Assembly (NCBI GenBank): GCA_964650905.1
Contig: CAZYVH010000002.1
Span: 1-64,000, forward strand
From: SZUA-36 sp964650905
Lineage (GTDB): Bacteria; Pseudomonadota; Gammaproteobacteria; Xanthomonadales; SZUA-36
Reading direction: 5' to 3'
Length of the DNA stretch: 64,000 bases
Numbering within the stretch: position 1 is the stretch's first letter; every line of letters starts with the position of its first letter. The notes below the pieces were generated by a model. The model searched no databases. It was given only the letters and a program-made list of their open reading frames with translations, and had not been told where the DNA came from. Below are positions 35,908-45,484 of this stretch, piece after piece. Both the position numbers and the translations under genes were made by a program.

Positions 35908-37182
35908 TTAACGTCTGCCACCACGGCGTGGACGGCTCGAACCGCGTCGCCTACCGGAGTGTTTGCTGTGCACTTTGCGTTTCGGGGCCGGCGGAATGAT
36001 GATTTCCGGCATTAATTCTGGACCGGCAGTGTCCGTTTCGATGGGATAACCGATAAATTCTTCGATCTCCGGCAGATGGAAGGCATAATTCTCACAGGCA
36101 AAACTGATGGCGTCACCACGCGCACCCAGACGTGCAGTACGGCCGATACGATGGACGTAATCGGGTGCATCCTGTGGCAGGTCAAAATTGAAAATGTGGG
36201 TTACATGGGGTATGTGTAAACCCCTGGCCGCGACATCGGTCGCCACCAGCACGTGGACATCGCCATCGCGGAACCGTTTGAGGAGTTTCTGTCTTTTTTC
36301 CTGTCGCACACTGCCCGAAATCACAGCAGCGGGAATATCATTGGCGTTGAGTGTTCGACCGACCCGGTCAGCTGCCGCACGTGTATTGGTAAACACCATG
36401 CTGTGGCTCTCACCCAGATCACGCATCAAACCAATCAACAACGGCAGTTTTTCATTATTGGCGGGATAAAATACTTTTTGTTGCACGTGGTCAGCCGTGA
36501 CTTTTTCGGCCTCAACCCGTGTGATTTCAGGATCATTCATATGCTCGTAGGCCAACTCCATCACCCGGCGTGACAGGGTCGCGGAAAACAACAGCGACTG
36601 ACGCTGATCCGGTGATGGTGTCCTGCGTAACAGGAAGCGGATATCACTGATAAACCCGAGATCGAACATACGATCAGCTTCGTCCAGCACAAGCACTTCA
36701 ATCTGCTTGAGGTTATAAGCTTTCTGCTTGAGATAGTCGATCAGCCTGCCAGGTGTGCCAATCAGAACATCAACACCCTGGCGGATGACATTACGCTGTT
36801 TTTCGTAGTCGATGCCACCATAGGCAAGACCCAGCCTGAGACCGGTATCGGCGCCCAGTGACAAGGCGTCACTGTGGATTTGCATGGCCAACTCACGAGT
36901 GGGTGCAACCACCAGAGCCCTCGGGCTGTTGTCACCTTCAGTCTCACGGCCTTGTAAAAGACGGTTAAAGATCACCAGCAGGAAAGCCGCCGTTTTACCA
37001 GTACCTGTCTGCGCCTGGCCTGCAATATCCTTACCCCCCAGCGCATCCGGCAGGGTCAGAGACTGAATGGGTGTACAATACTCAAAATTCGTTTTTTTCA
37101 GACCGGAAAGAATTTTCGGGTGTAAATCCAGGCTTGAAAAAGCGATATCCGTTAAAGCGTTGTTAATGGTTTTCTCATTCAT
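35908..37182 (-). CDS. rhlB: DEAD-box ATP-dependent RNA helicase RhlB
   Basis: A 424-residue helicase with the Q motif (YCTPIQSLTLP), motif I AQTGTGKTAAF, motif II VLDEADRMFD, motif III LLFSATLSRRV, motif VI HRIGRTARLG and a basic Arg/Lys tail (KRKVHSKHSGRRRG). The helicase family is certain; the name RhlB rests on the divergent trxA-rho pair next door, the same order as in E. coli. RhlB usually works with RNase E in mRNA decay. Confidence 0.93.
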   Translation of the reverse strand: MNEKTINNALTDIAFSSLDLHPKILSGLKKTNFEYCTPIQSLTLPDALGGKDIAGQAQTGTGKTAAFLLVIFNRLLQGRETEGDNSPRALVVAPTRELAMQIHSDALSLGADTGLRLGLAYGGIDYEKQRNVIRQGVDVLIGTPGRLIDYLKQKAYNLKQIEVLVLDEADRMFDLGFISDIRFLLRRTPSPDQRQSLLFSATLSRRVMELAYEHMNDPEITRVEAEKVTADHVQQKVFYPANNEKLPLLIGLMRDLGESHSMVFTNTRAAADRVGRTLNANDIPAAVISGSVRQEKRQKLLKRFRDGDVHVLVATDVAARGLHIPHVTHIFNFDLPQDAPDYVHRIGRTARLGARGDAISFACENYAFHLPEIEEFIGYPIETDTAGPELMPEIIIPPAPKRKVHSKHSGRRRGSSRPRRGGRR

Positions 37183-37401
37183 TATTGAAATACTAATTTA
37201 ATCCAGGCGGGTTCATTTTTTTGCAGTTGGCGATGAAATATTCATTGCCACCTTGAATTTGTCAGGCAGATAACTATATTGATAGTCTCTGGTTCCACAC
37301 TTGTTGCGAGTGATTAGCCAGCAGCAATCCGAATATGGCATAGTAACTGCGCAGCCCGTCTTTAACCAGTCCGGATGCAACACAAATCTTGGAGAACGAC
37401 A

Positions 37402-37728
37402 TTGAGCGAAAACATTATCCATGTCACCGATGGTGACTTCGAAACCAAGGTACTGGATGCCGATGGTCCGGTATTAATCGACTACTGGGCCGAATGGTGT
37501 GGCCCCTGCAAAATGATCGCGCCTTTGATCCACGAAGTTGCGGATGAATACGAGGGCCGGCTGACGGTAGCCAAAATGGATATCGACAGCAATCCGAACA
37601 CCCCCATGAACTACAATATCCGCGGTATCCCGACCATCATGATTTTCCGGGACGGACAGGTTCAGGCAACCAAGGTCGGCGCTGTTTCCAAAGGTATGTT
37701 GACAGCGTTCGTTGATGAAAATATCTGA
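37402..37728 (+). CDS. trxA: thioredoxin 1
   Basis: General disulfide reductase of 108 residues with the active site WCGPC at 32-36, the buried aspartate (LIDYW) and the cis-proline in RGIPTIMIF. The frame extends upstream, but TTG at 37402 has GGAGA 6 bases before it and gives LSENIIHVTDGDF, matching E. coli TrxA (MSDKIIHLTDDSF). It lies ahead of rho. Confidence 0.96.
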   Translation: MSENIIHVTDGDFETKVLDADGPVLIDYWAEWCGPCKMIAPLIHEVADEYEGRLTVAKMDIDSNPNTPMNYNIRGIPTIMIFRDGQVQATKVGAVSKGMLTAFVDENI

Positions 37729-38045
37729 TTTTTTCCAGCCCGGTCAGTGCATAATTGACCGGGTTCACTCAAATTCTGATAAATTAGCTGGACGTAGAAC
37801 TATGAACATGCTAATTTTACCTAACCCGTCGCGGGTACTCCACTCCGGTCCGAATATCGATCAAACGCTGTCCCTTCATTGATTAGCATCAACCCGGGTC
37901 AGTAAAGTAACTGCAATGTGACACGTTCTGGGGTATGGAAAGCCGCGCATTCTGAATTACAAGCTGAAAACCTGATCCTTTAAATCAAACCAAAGTTTAC
38001 CATTCAATCTCCAGGGTACACGCCCGCCAACAAAAAGCACTCGAC
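37729..38045 (+). other. rho leader region
   Basis: No confirmed gene. Just after trxA CCCGGTCA (37739-37746) pairs with TGACCGGG (37756-37763), a hairpin without a T run, so a weak or Rho-assisted terminator. AAATTAGC and GCTAATTT (about 37782-37818) are a further inverted pair. A 26-codon frame beginning MNMLILPNPS at 37802 could be a rho leader peptide, but it lacks a convincing ribosome site. A long leader ahead of rho is expected, since rho is commonly autoregulated by attenuation. Confidence 0.45.
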
Positions 38046-39302
38046 ATGAATCTGACTGAATTAAAGCAAAAACCCATTGCAGAATTACAAAACATTGCCA
38101 ATGAAATGGGTCTGGAAGGTGCAGCCCGTTCACGCAAGCAGGACGTTATCTTCACAATCCTCAAAGCACACGCCAAAAACGGGGAAAGCATCTACGGTCA
38201 GGGTGTGCTGGAAATATTACAGGATGGCTTCGGGTTTTTGCGTTCTGCCGACAGTTCCTACCTGGCGGGACCCGATGATATTTATGTTTCACCAAGCCAG
38301 ATACGCCGTTTCAGCCTGCGAACCGGCGACATGCTTTCCGGTAAAATTCGCCCCCCCAAGGACAGTGAACGGTATTTTGCCCTGCTGAAAGTCGAGGAAA
38401 TCAATTATGAATCACCTGACGCGGCCAAGAGCAAGGTTCTGTTTGAAAACCTGACACCTGAATTTCCGGTCAAACAGGCGATCCTGGAGCGCGGTAACGG
38501 TAGCACCGAGGACGTCACAGCCCGTATCATAGATTTGATTTCACCCATCGGCTTTGGCCAGCGCGGTCTGGTCGTGTCACCTCCAAAAGCCGGTAAGACC
38601 ATCATGTTGCAGAATATCGCGACCAGCATCCGGGCGAACCACCGGGACTGCAAGATGATCATCCTGTTGGTTGACGAACGACCGGAAGAGGTCACGGAAA
38701 TGAAGCGTTCAGTGGATGCTGAGGTCGTGTCCAGCACCTTTGATGAACCGGCGTCGCGCCATGTTCAGGTCGCCGAAATGGTCATAGAAAGGGCCAAACG
38801 ACTGGTTGAACACAAGCACGATGTCGTTATTCTGCTCGATTCAATCACACGTCTGGCACGTGCGTACAATACGGTGGCGCCATCATCCGGGAAAGTGCTG
38901 ACCGGCGGGGTGGACGCCAATGCCCTGCAGCGGCCCAAACGCTTTTTTGGCGCGGCCAGAAACGTTACCGAAGGCGGTTCCCTGACCATTATCGCCACGG
39001 CGCTTGTTGAGACCGGTTCCAAGATGGACGAGGTCATCTATGAGGAATTCAAAGGCACCGGTAACATGGAGATCCATCTGGCGCGCAGAATTGCGGAAAA
39101 ACGGGTCTACCCGGCCATTGACATTAACCGCTCAGGCACCCGCCGTGAAGAGCTGATGATTAACCAGACGCTGCTGCAAAAAGTCTGGATTCTGCGTAAG
39201 TTGCTACACCCGATGGACGAGGTTCAGGCTATTGAGTTCATGCTGGACAAGCTGAAATCAACCAAGACCAATGAAGAGTTCTTCAATTTCATGAAGCGCT
39301 AA
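38046..39302 (+). CDS. rho: transcription termination factor Rho
   Basis: Hexameric RNA helicase of 418 residues, the size of E. coli Rho (419). N-terminal helix bundle (MNLTELKQKPIAELQ), cold-shock-like RNA-binding domain (GVLEILQDGFGFLRS, DDIYVSPSQIRRF), Walker A SPPKAGKT at about 178-185, Walker B VVILLDSITRLARA, the Q-loop and the R-loop region FKGTGNMEIHLAR. ATG at 38046 fits the family start. Confidence 0.98.
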   Translation: MNLTELKQKPIAELQNIANEMGLEGAARSRKQDVIFTILKAHAKNGESIYGQGVLEILQDGFGFLRSADSSYLAGPDDIYVSPSQIRRFSLRTGDMLSGKIRPPKDSERYFALLKVEEINYESPDAAKSKVLFENLTPEFPVKQAILERGNGSTEDVTARIIDLISPIGFGQRGLVVSPPKAGKTIMLQNIATSIRANHRDCKMIILLVDERPEEVTEMKRSVDAEVVSSTFDEPASRHVQVAEMVIERAKRLVEHKHDVVILLDSITRLARAYNTVAPSSGKVLTGGVDANALQRPKRFFGAARNVTEGGSLTIIATALVETGSKMDEVIYEEFKGTGNMEIHLARRIAEKRVYPAIDINRSGTRREELMINQTLLQKVWILRKLLHPMDEVQAIEFMLDKLKSTKTNEEFFNFMKR

Positions 39303-39322
39303 GGTTGCGCAGGGGGGCCGCA

Positions 39323-39393
39323 GGGGTCAGATTCAAATGCGGTACACAGCGACCATGAATCACACACAGTTGTACGCATTTGAGTCCGACCCC
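39323..39393. repeat. REP-like palindrome of the GGGGTCAGA type
   Basis: Arms GGGGTCAGATTCAAATGCGG... (39323-39346) and ...CGCATTTGAGTCCGACCCC (39371-39393) are imperfect inverted copies (about 20 paired bases, one bulge). The terminal GGGGTCAGA...TCAAAT is the form of short palindromes that I associate with Y1/REP-associated transposases in gammaproteobacteria. It fills the space between the convergent rho and mdh genes. No transposase is present in the window. Confidence 0.75.
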
Positions 39394-39408
39394 GGGTTGG
39401 AAAAGAAC

Positions 39409-40389
39409 TCAGGCCAGCAGATCTTCCACAGCTTTCCTTTCCTCACGCAGTTCAGCGGCGGTGGCATCCATACGGCCACGGCTGAATTCATCGATTGACA
39501 GACCCTGGACGATTTCATAGTCGCCCGCGCGGCATACGCAGGGGTAAGAATAGATAACACCGGACTCGATACCATAGCTGCCGTCAGCCGGCACCGCCAT
39601 GGAAACCCAGTCGCCTTCCGGTGTACCCAGCGCCCAGCTCGCCATATGATCAATCGCAGCCGCGGCAGCCGATGCGGCACTGGATGCGCCACGCGCCTTG
39701 ATGATCGCAGCACCGCGCTGCTGGACCGTCGGTATAAACACCTCACGGTACCAGTCCTGGGCAATCAGATCGGTGGCGTTGTGAGTATCGATCTCGGCAT
39801 ACGAGATGTCGGGATACTGGGTTGAGGAATGATTACCCCAGATGACCATCTTGCGAATCAGACTGTGGTGTATACCGGTTTTTTCCGCCAGTTGTGCCTT
39901 GGACCGGTTGTGGTCGAGGCGGGTCATGGCAGTGAAATTGCGCGGCTTGAGATCGGGCGCGTGCGCCTGTGCAATCAAGGCGTTGGTATTCGCAGGGTTA
40001 CCCACGACCAGCACCTTGATATCACGACTGGCATGGGTATTCATCGCCTCACCCTGCGGTCCAAAAATCCTGCCATTGGCCGTCAACAGGTCGGAACGCT
40101 CCATGCCAGGGCCACGTGGCCTGGCGCCGACCAGCAATGCATAGTCTGCGTCCTTGAATGCAACGTTGGCGTCATCGCTAAAGACGACGTCCTGCAACAG
40201 CGGGAATGCAGCATCTTTTAGCTCCATGACAACGCCTTCCAGCGCTCCCATCGCCGGGGTGATTTCCAGTAATTGCAAGACGATGGGCTGGTCTTCACCG
40301 AGCATGTCACCGGCGGCGATTCTGAAGCACAACTGGTAGCCGATCTGACCGGCCGCACCGGTGATCGCAACTCTGACTGCTTGTTTCAT
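39409..40389 (-). CDS. mdh: malate dehydrogenase
   Basis: NAD-dependent TCA-cycle enzyme of 326 residues, of the longer cytosolic-type family found in many proteobacteria rather than the E. coli type. It has the Rossmann motif ITGAAGQIGY, the catalytic loop GARPRGPGMERSDLL, VVGNPANTNALI, the aspartate in TRLDHNRSKAQ and the catalytic histidine in WGNHSSTQYPD. ATG at 40389 has AAGGAG 6-7 bases upstream; the upstream ATG at 40404 does not. Confidence 0.97.
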   Translation of the reverse strand: MKQAVRVAITGAAGQIGYQLCFRIAAGDMLGEDQPIVLQLLEITPAMGALEGVVMELKDAAFPLLQDVVFSDDANVAFKDADYALLVGARPRGPGMERSDLLTANGRIFGPQGEAMNTHASRDIKVLVVGNPANTNALIAQAHAPDLKPRNFTAMTRLDHNRSKAQLAEKTGIHHSLIRKMVIWGNHSSTQYPDISYAEIDTHNATDLIAQDWYREVFIPTVQQRGAAIIKARGASSAASAAAAAIDHMASWALGTPEGDWVSMAVPADGSYGIESGVIYSYPCVCRAGDYEIVQGLSIDEFSRGRMDATAAELREERKAVEDLLA

Positions 40390-40554
40390 TGTACGCTCCT
40401 TCAAGCGGGTTGAGGGGTGTCAGTCGGTGGTCAAAAAGACTTGTTATCAACACCCTGAATGATCTGTATCATTGTACCCGAAAACCATTCCTGGGAGTCA
40501 CGTGAAAGCGGGCAAAATACAACGTTTTTCAAGCGCTGTATGATCCATGTCATT

Positions 40555-41667
40555 ATGAAAATAATCGCCGATGAAAATATGCCCCTGCTGAACGAAACGT
40601 TTGGCAACCATGGTGAACTGTTGTGCCTCAGGGGCCACGACATCAAACGCACAGACCTGATCGGTGCGGATGTCTTGCTGGTGCGTTCGGTCACCCGGGT
40701 CAATCCAGCGCTTTTAGACGGCACTGGTGTACGTTTTGTGGGTAGCGCAACTATCGGCACCGATCACCTCGATCTTGACTGGCTCAGTGCCAATGCTATC
40801 GCCTGGGCGCACGCACCCGCCTGTAATGCCGATGCCGCCGCACAATATACACTGGCGATGATGTGGCTGGCCTGTGAACGGCTCGGTCAGGATTTTATGC
40901 AACAGACTGTGGGTATTGTAGGACGTGGCAATGTGGGTAGCCGCCTCGAACGCCTGCTTAAGGCCCTGGGTATCGCCGTGCTTGCCTGCGACCCACCGCT
41001 TGAAGATGCGGGTCAGCTCGGGCTGGTGAACATGGCACGCATCTCAAAGAGCAACATCATCAGCCTGCATGTCCCATTGACCACGGGTGGAAACTACCCG
41101 ACCCGGTGCTTGTTTGACCACCGGCGCCTGGCGCAACTCGAGCCCGGCGCGCTACTGGTGAATGCCGCCCGCGGTGGCGTGGTCAATGCAGATGCATTGC
41201 TGGCAGAACTTGAGACCGGACGACTGCACGCTGCACTGGATGTGTGGCCCGATGAACCGTTGATCGCTACCGGGCTGCTCGACGCCGCCTGCGTTGCGAC
41301 GCCCCACGTGGCCGGCTACAGCGCGGAAGGTAAGCAGGCGGGTACCCGCATGATCTACCATGCTTTTTGTAAGGCTTTATCATTGCAGCCCGTGGTCCCG
41401 TCAGCGCCTGCACAAGCAAACATTAAACCTGTATTTTCCGCCACGATGACAGCTTTTGAGCGCCTGAAACTGGCCATTCAAACCGCTTGCCCGGTGAGCC
41501 GTGACGATGCCGCGCTGCGTGTTGAATGCCGCCTGCACCCAAAAAACGGCCAGGTACACATTGACAGGCTACGCGCCAACTACCCGGCACGTCACGAATT
41601 TAGAGCATATCATCTTCCCGCGTGTGCGGACCCGGACCTCACAGAGCTTGGTTTTCAGCTTTACTGA
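40555..41667 (+). CDS. pdxB: erythronate-4-phosphate dehydrogenase
   Basis: Second step of the DXP-independent pyridoxal 5'-phosphate pathway. The 370-residue D-2-hydroxyacid dehydrogenase has VGIVGRGNVGSRL for NAD, the catalytic arginine (NAARGGVV), glutamate (WPDEP) and histidine (TPHVAGYS), and the C-terminal PdxB dimerisation domain (after about 285, ending YHLPACADPDLTELGFQLY). MKIIADENMP is the typical opening, so ATG at 40555 was chosen over 40459. Confidence 0.95.
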   Translation: MKIIADENMPLLNETFGNHGELLCLRGHDIKRTDLIGADVLLVRSVTRVNPALLDGTGVRFVGSATIGTDHLDLDWLSANAIAWAHAPACNADAAAQYTLAMMWLACERLGQDFMQQTVGIVGRGNVGSRLERLLKALGIAVLACDPPLEDAGQLGLVNMARISKSNIISLHVPLTTGGNYPTRCLFDHRRLAQLEPGALLVNAARGGVVNADALLAELETGRLHAALDVWPDEPLIATGLLDAACVATPHVAGYSAEGKQAGTRMIYHAFCKALSLQPVVPSAPAQANIKPVFSATMTAFERLKLAIQTACPVSRDDAALRVECRLHPKNGQVHIDRLRANYPARHEFRAYHLPACADPDLTELGFQLY

Positions 41668-41745
41668 ATTTTTGTTTTTTTAAAAAAAACATTGTGTTGC
41701 AAGGTCAAACCGTGTACCTTGCGCGCGCCTGACGTTGGAATAGCC

Positions 41746-43587
41746 GTGATTGAGAAACTCCGAAATATTGCCATTATCGCCCATGTAGATCATGGCAAGA
41801 CCACACTGGTTGACCAACTGTTGCAACAGTCGGGTACGCTCGGGGAACGGGCCGCCACGCCTGACCGGGTCATGGATTCCAACGACCTGGAAAAGGAACG
41901 CGGTATTACGATCCTGTCCAAGAATACGGCCATCAACTGGTCGCAGGGTAATACGCAATACCGTATCAATATTGTCGACACACCTGGCCACGCCGATTTT
42001 GGTGGTGAGGTCGAACGTATCCTCAGCATGGTGGATTCCGTGTTGCTGCTGGTCGATGCGGTTGACGGCCCCATGCCGCAAACCCGTTTTGTCACCCAGA
42101 AGGCCTTTGAAATGGGCTTCAGACCGGTCGTTGTGATCAACAAGGTTGACCGTGATGGCGCCCGGGCGCACTGGGTCCTGGATCAGACGTTTGAACTGTT
42201 TGACAAGCTCGGCGCCAGCGACGAGCAACTTGATTTCCCAGTGGTTTATGCATCCGCACTCAAGGGATATGCGGGTATGGAAGACAGTGTGGACTGCGGT
42301 GATATGACGCCGCTGTTTGAGACCATTGTCAGAGAGGTCAAGGCACCGGACGTTGACCAGGAAGGCCCGTTCCAGATGCGTATTTCCACGCTGGACTACA
42401 ATACCTATGTTGGCGTCATTGGCATTGGCCGGGTCCAGCGAGGCAACGTCAAACCCAACCAGAGGATTACCGTCATCAACCGCTACGGTGACGAGCACAA
42501 CGCCCGGGTTTTGCAGGTACTGGGATTTCACGGTCTGGAACGCGTGGAGACACCGGTCGCAAACGCCGGCGATATCATCGCGGTGACGGGGGTTGAAAAC
42601 CTGCGTATATCGGACACACTGTGTGACCGTGAACGGCTTGAAGCGCTACCACCGCTGACGGTGGACGAGCCGACCATCAGTATGACCTTCAGGGTCAACA
42701 AGTCACCCTTCGCCGGGCGCGAGGGCAAGTACCTGACCAGCCGACAGTTGCGCGAACGGTTGTTACGCGAAGCCAGCCACAACGTGGCCCTGCGGATTGA
42801 AGAAACGGCCGATGCCGAGAAGTTCCGCGTTTCTGGGCGTGGTGAACTGCACCTTTCCATCCTCATTGAAACCATGCGCAGGGAGGGCTACGAGATGGCC
42901 ATATCCAGGCCGGAAGTGATCCTCCAATCAGACAACAAACAGACCACCGAACCCTATGAGACGCTGGTCGTTGACCTCGAGGCCGACTACCAGGGCGCGG
43001 TTATGGAACGCCTTGGCGAGCGCCGTGGCATGCTGCAGGACATGCAACCCGACGGCAAGGGCCGTATCCGTATGGACTACATCATCCCGGCACGCGGTCT
43101 GATCGGCTTCCAGTCCGAATTTCGCACTGTCACGGCCGGAACCGGTCTCATGTTCCATACCTTTGAGCATTACGGTCCTTACAATCCCACACCGATCAGC
43201 ACCCGGAACAATGGCGTGCTTATTTCAAACAGCACGGGCAAAGCTGTGGCCTACGCCCTGTACAACCTGCAGGAACGCGGTCGCATGATCATCGAGGCCG
43301 GTGTGGATGTTTACGAAGGTGAGATCATCGGTCTGCACAACCGTGGCAACGACCTGACGGTAAACCCACTCAAGGCGAAGCAACTGACCAATATCCGCAC
43401 CGTGATCAAGGACGACAACGTATTGCTGGCCGCGCCCCAGATCCTGACGCTGGAGCAGGCCCTGGAGTTCATCCAGGATGATGAACTGGTTGAAGTCACA
43501 CCAGAAACCATCCGCATCCGCAAACTCCACCTGAAGGAGCACGAGCGCAAGACCGCCAACCGGGCAGCCAGTAAACTGCAGACCTGA
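41746..43587 (+). CDS. typA: ribosome-associated GTPase TypA/BipA
   Basis: Translational GTPase of 613 residues that binds the ribosome under stress and aids 50S assembly. G1 is AHVDHGKTTL, switch I ends in EKERGITIL, G3 DTPGHADFGGE, and G4 NKVDRDGA. Later domains include GRGELHLSILIETMRREGYE (by its ends) and the C-terminal basic region. Start is GTG at 41746 (VIEKLRNIAIIAHVDHG), with a weak GGAA ahead; the frame is open to 41692 without homology. Confidence 0.97.
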   Translation: MIEKLRNIAIIAHVDHGKTTLVDQLLQQSGTLGERAATPDRVMDSNDLEKERGITILSKNTAINWSQGNTQYRINIVDTPGHADFGGEVERILSMVDSVLLLVDAVDGPMPQTRFVTQKAFEMGFRPVVVINKVDRDGARAHWVLDQTFELFDKLGASDEQLDFPVVYASALKGYAGMEDSVDCGDMTPLFETIVREVKAPDVDQEGPFQMRISTLDYNTYVGVIGIGRVQRGNVKPNQRITVINRYGDEHNARVLQVLGFHGLERVETPVANAGDIIAVTGVENLRISDTLCDRERLEALPPLTVDEPTISMTFRVNKSPFAGREGKYLTSRQLRERLLREASHNVALRIEETADAEKFRVSGRGELHLSILIETMRREGYEMAISRPEVILQSDNKQTTEPYETLVVDLEADYQGAVMERLGERRGMLQDMQPDGKGRIRMDYIIPARGLIGFQSEFRTVTAGTGLMFHTFEHYGPYNPTPISTRNNGVLISNSTGKAVAYALYNLQERGRMIIEAGVDVYEGEIIGLHNRGNDLTVNPLKAKQLTNIRTVIKDDNVLLAAPQILTLEQALEFIQDDELVEVTPETIRIRKLHLKEHERKTANRAASKLQT

Positions 43588-43633
43588 GAAAAGTATCCAG
43601 CCGCGCACCCGAACACAACGTGGCACATTGCAG

Positions 43634-45484
43634 CTATGACCCGTTCCTGAGCTCCTGTCCCAGCAGACTTTGCAGTCGTTTGGCCTGGCGTTTGCCAAAA
43701 ACAGCTTCAGCAACAATATCAAACTGTTCCGGCAACGCCGTTTCCAGTTCAATACCCAGACGCGTGATGTGTCCGCGACGTGCCAGCAACAGGGTGGTTT
43801 TTTCGCCGGGTCGAAAAACACCCAGCATCGCTGTCAGTGTGCGGGTCGTTACCCGCTCATCACCAATTGCCAACAGCTCATCACCGGGCAGGATACCCGC
43901 GCTCGAACCGGCGCTACCGGCCAACACCGACTTGACGATGAGACCCGGCCGGGCCTTATCCCAAACGACGCCAATGCCGCTTTGTGGTGGCTGATCCTCA
44001 GCCTGATCCCTATTTTTTGGCCCATGGCGGTCAAGTTGCAGCCCATACCAGGCCAGCGCAGCATCGACATCAGGGTCGGTGGCCGTCAGCAGCAGGGGTT
44101 TGAGATAATCTGCGGCCTTCGACCCGCCGAGATTTGTAACAACGCTGATAAATGCGTCTTCCGGATAAGGCTTGTCTGCGTATAAGCGGTACATTTGGCG
44201 CATGACATCATCCAGACTCTTGCGGCCCCGGGTGGTTTTTCTCAGGTAGGTATCGAGCACAAAACCGATCACGGCGCCCTTGGTGTAGTAACTGATGGTG
44301 CTATTGACGGAGTTGGCATTGGGCCGGTAATGACGTATCCAGGTATCCAGGGATGCCTCGGTTAACGGGCGTAGTTTTCTACCCGGCGTGGTTTCAAGCC
44401 GGTAGATGTCCCGCGCGAGCAACTCCATGTATTCTGCCGGGGTGATCAGCCTGGCGCGTGACAGCAGCAGATTATCGTAATAGCTCGTCAGCCCTTCTGC
44501 CAACCATAGTTGGGTAGAATATTGCTCGTGTTGGAAGTCGGTCTGCGCCAGCGCTGCCGGGCGCATGCGGCGCACGTTCCAGGCGTGGAAAAACTCGTGG
44601 GATATCACCCCCAGCCATTGGATATAGTGGTCGCGAACCCGCATTTGCCGGCGGCCCGTCATGATCACCGTTGAGTGGTCGTGCTCCAGACCACCGCGGC
44701 CATCAACGGCAAAGTTCAGAAACCAGTAAGGCCGCTGTAAGGGGTTAAGCTGCCAGAACTTTTGCGTTTGAGTCACAATCTTTTCAACATCACGGCTCGC
44801 TTGCTCGCCATCCCACAGACCGTTTTCACCGACGTTCAGAAAAGCATATGGTTGACCGCGAACGCTGAAATATCTGACCGGCGAGGTCGTGATCACGATG
44901 GGATTATCTACCAGTTCATCATAGCCCTTCGCCGTGAACGATTTGTCATCATCGGCGAGCGGCAGTGCGGAATAAATACTTCCACGCCCGGATGGCACCG
45001 GCACACTGACCCGTTGAGCCATGTTGCGGGTCGCTGCCGTGTAGAGAAATACGGATGCGCCATTGATAAGCGTAAACGCCCTGCTTGCCCAACTGCCACT
45101 GACATTGATAGCCGGTGTGTACACCTGGTATTTAACCACCAGCGTAGCAACACCATCGGTATTGACCTGCCAGCGGTCCTTGGCGGATTTGTGCAGCTGC
45201 AAAACACGGCCATCACCATCCGTCGCGCTGATACGGTCCACGTTGGCGGCAAAGTCCCTGATCCGGTATGAACCCGGCGTCCATTCAGGCATGAGCAACT
45301 CTGTGACCGCCCCATCTACCGGAAACTGGCTGCGAACATCAATCAACTGCTCACGCGCGGCCGGGAAACTTAAGCTATGCTCAACCGATTGTGCCGCCAG
45401 AGCGATGCTGGACCCGAATAATGCAAATACGAGGTAAAACACAGCTTGCCATGGACAAACCGGTCTCTTCACACCCTCAGGCAT
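43634..45484 (-). CDS. M61 glycyl aminopeptidase-like metalloprotease with PDZ domain
   Basis: Exported protein of 616 residues. Signal peptide (about 1-31, ending ALAAQS), an N-terminal beta domain of the M61 family (WTPGSYRIRDFAANV), a catalytic domain with the zinc motif ISHEFFHAWNVRRMRP at about residue 295, with the third ligand region EGLTSYYD, and a C-terminal PDZ domain (GIGVVWDKARPGLIV, GILPGDELLAIGDE). ATG at 45484 overlaps the DAHP synthase gene by 8 bases and starts the signal peptide. Substrate unknown. Confidence 0.93.
   Translation of the reverse strand: MPEGVKRPVCPWQAVFYLVFALFGSSIALAAQSVEHSLSFPAAREQLIDVRSQFPVDGAVTELLMPEWTPGSYRIRDFAANVDRISATDGDGRVLQLHKSAKDRWQVNTDGVATLVVKYQVYTPAINVSGSWASRAFTLINGASVFLYTAATRNMAQRVSVPVPSGRGSIYSALPLADDDKSFTAKGYDELVDNPIVITTSPVRYFSVRGQPYAFLNVGENGLWDGEQASRDVEKIVTQTQKFWQLNPLQRPYWFLNFAVDGRGGLEHDHSTVIMTGRRQMRVRDHYIQWLGVISHEFFHAWNVRRMRPAALAQTDFQHEQYSTQLWLAEGLTSYYDNLLLSRARLITPAEYMELLARDIYRLETTPGRKLRPLTEASLDTWIRHYRPNANSVNSTISYYTKGAVIGFVLDTYLRKTTRGRKSLDDVMRQMYRLYADKPYPEDAFISVVTNLGGSKAADYLKPLLLTATDPDVDAALAWYGLQLDRHGPKNRDQAEDQPPQSGIGVVWDKARPGLIVKSVLAGSAGSSAGILPGDELLAIGDERVTTRTLTAMLGVFRPGEKTTLLLARRGHITRLGIELETALPEQFDIVAEAVFGKRQAKRLQSLLGQELRNGS

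Noticed and set aside
41680..42531. 283-residue open frame on the minus strand
   Set aside because: Lies wholly antisense to typA and has no motif; typical shadow of a GC-rich gene.
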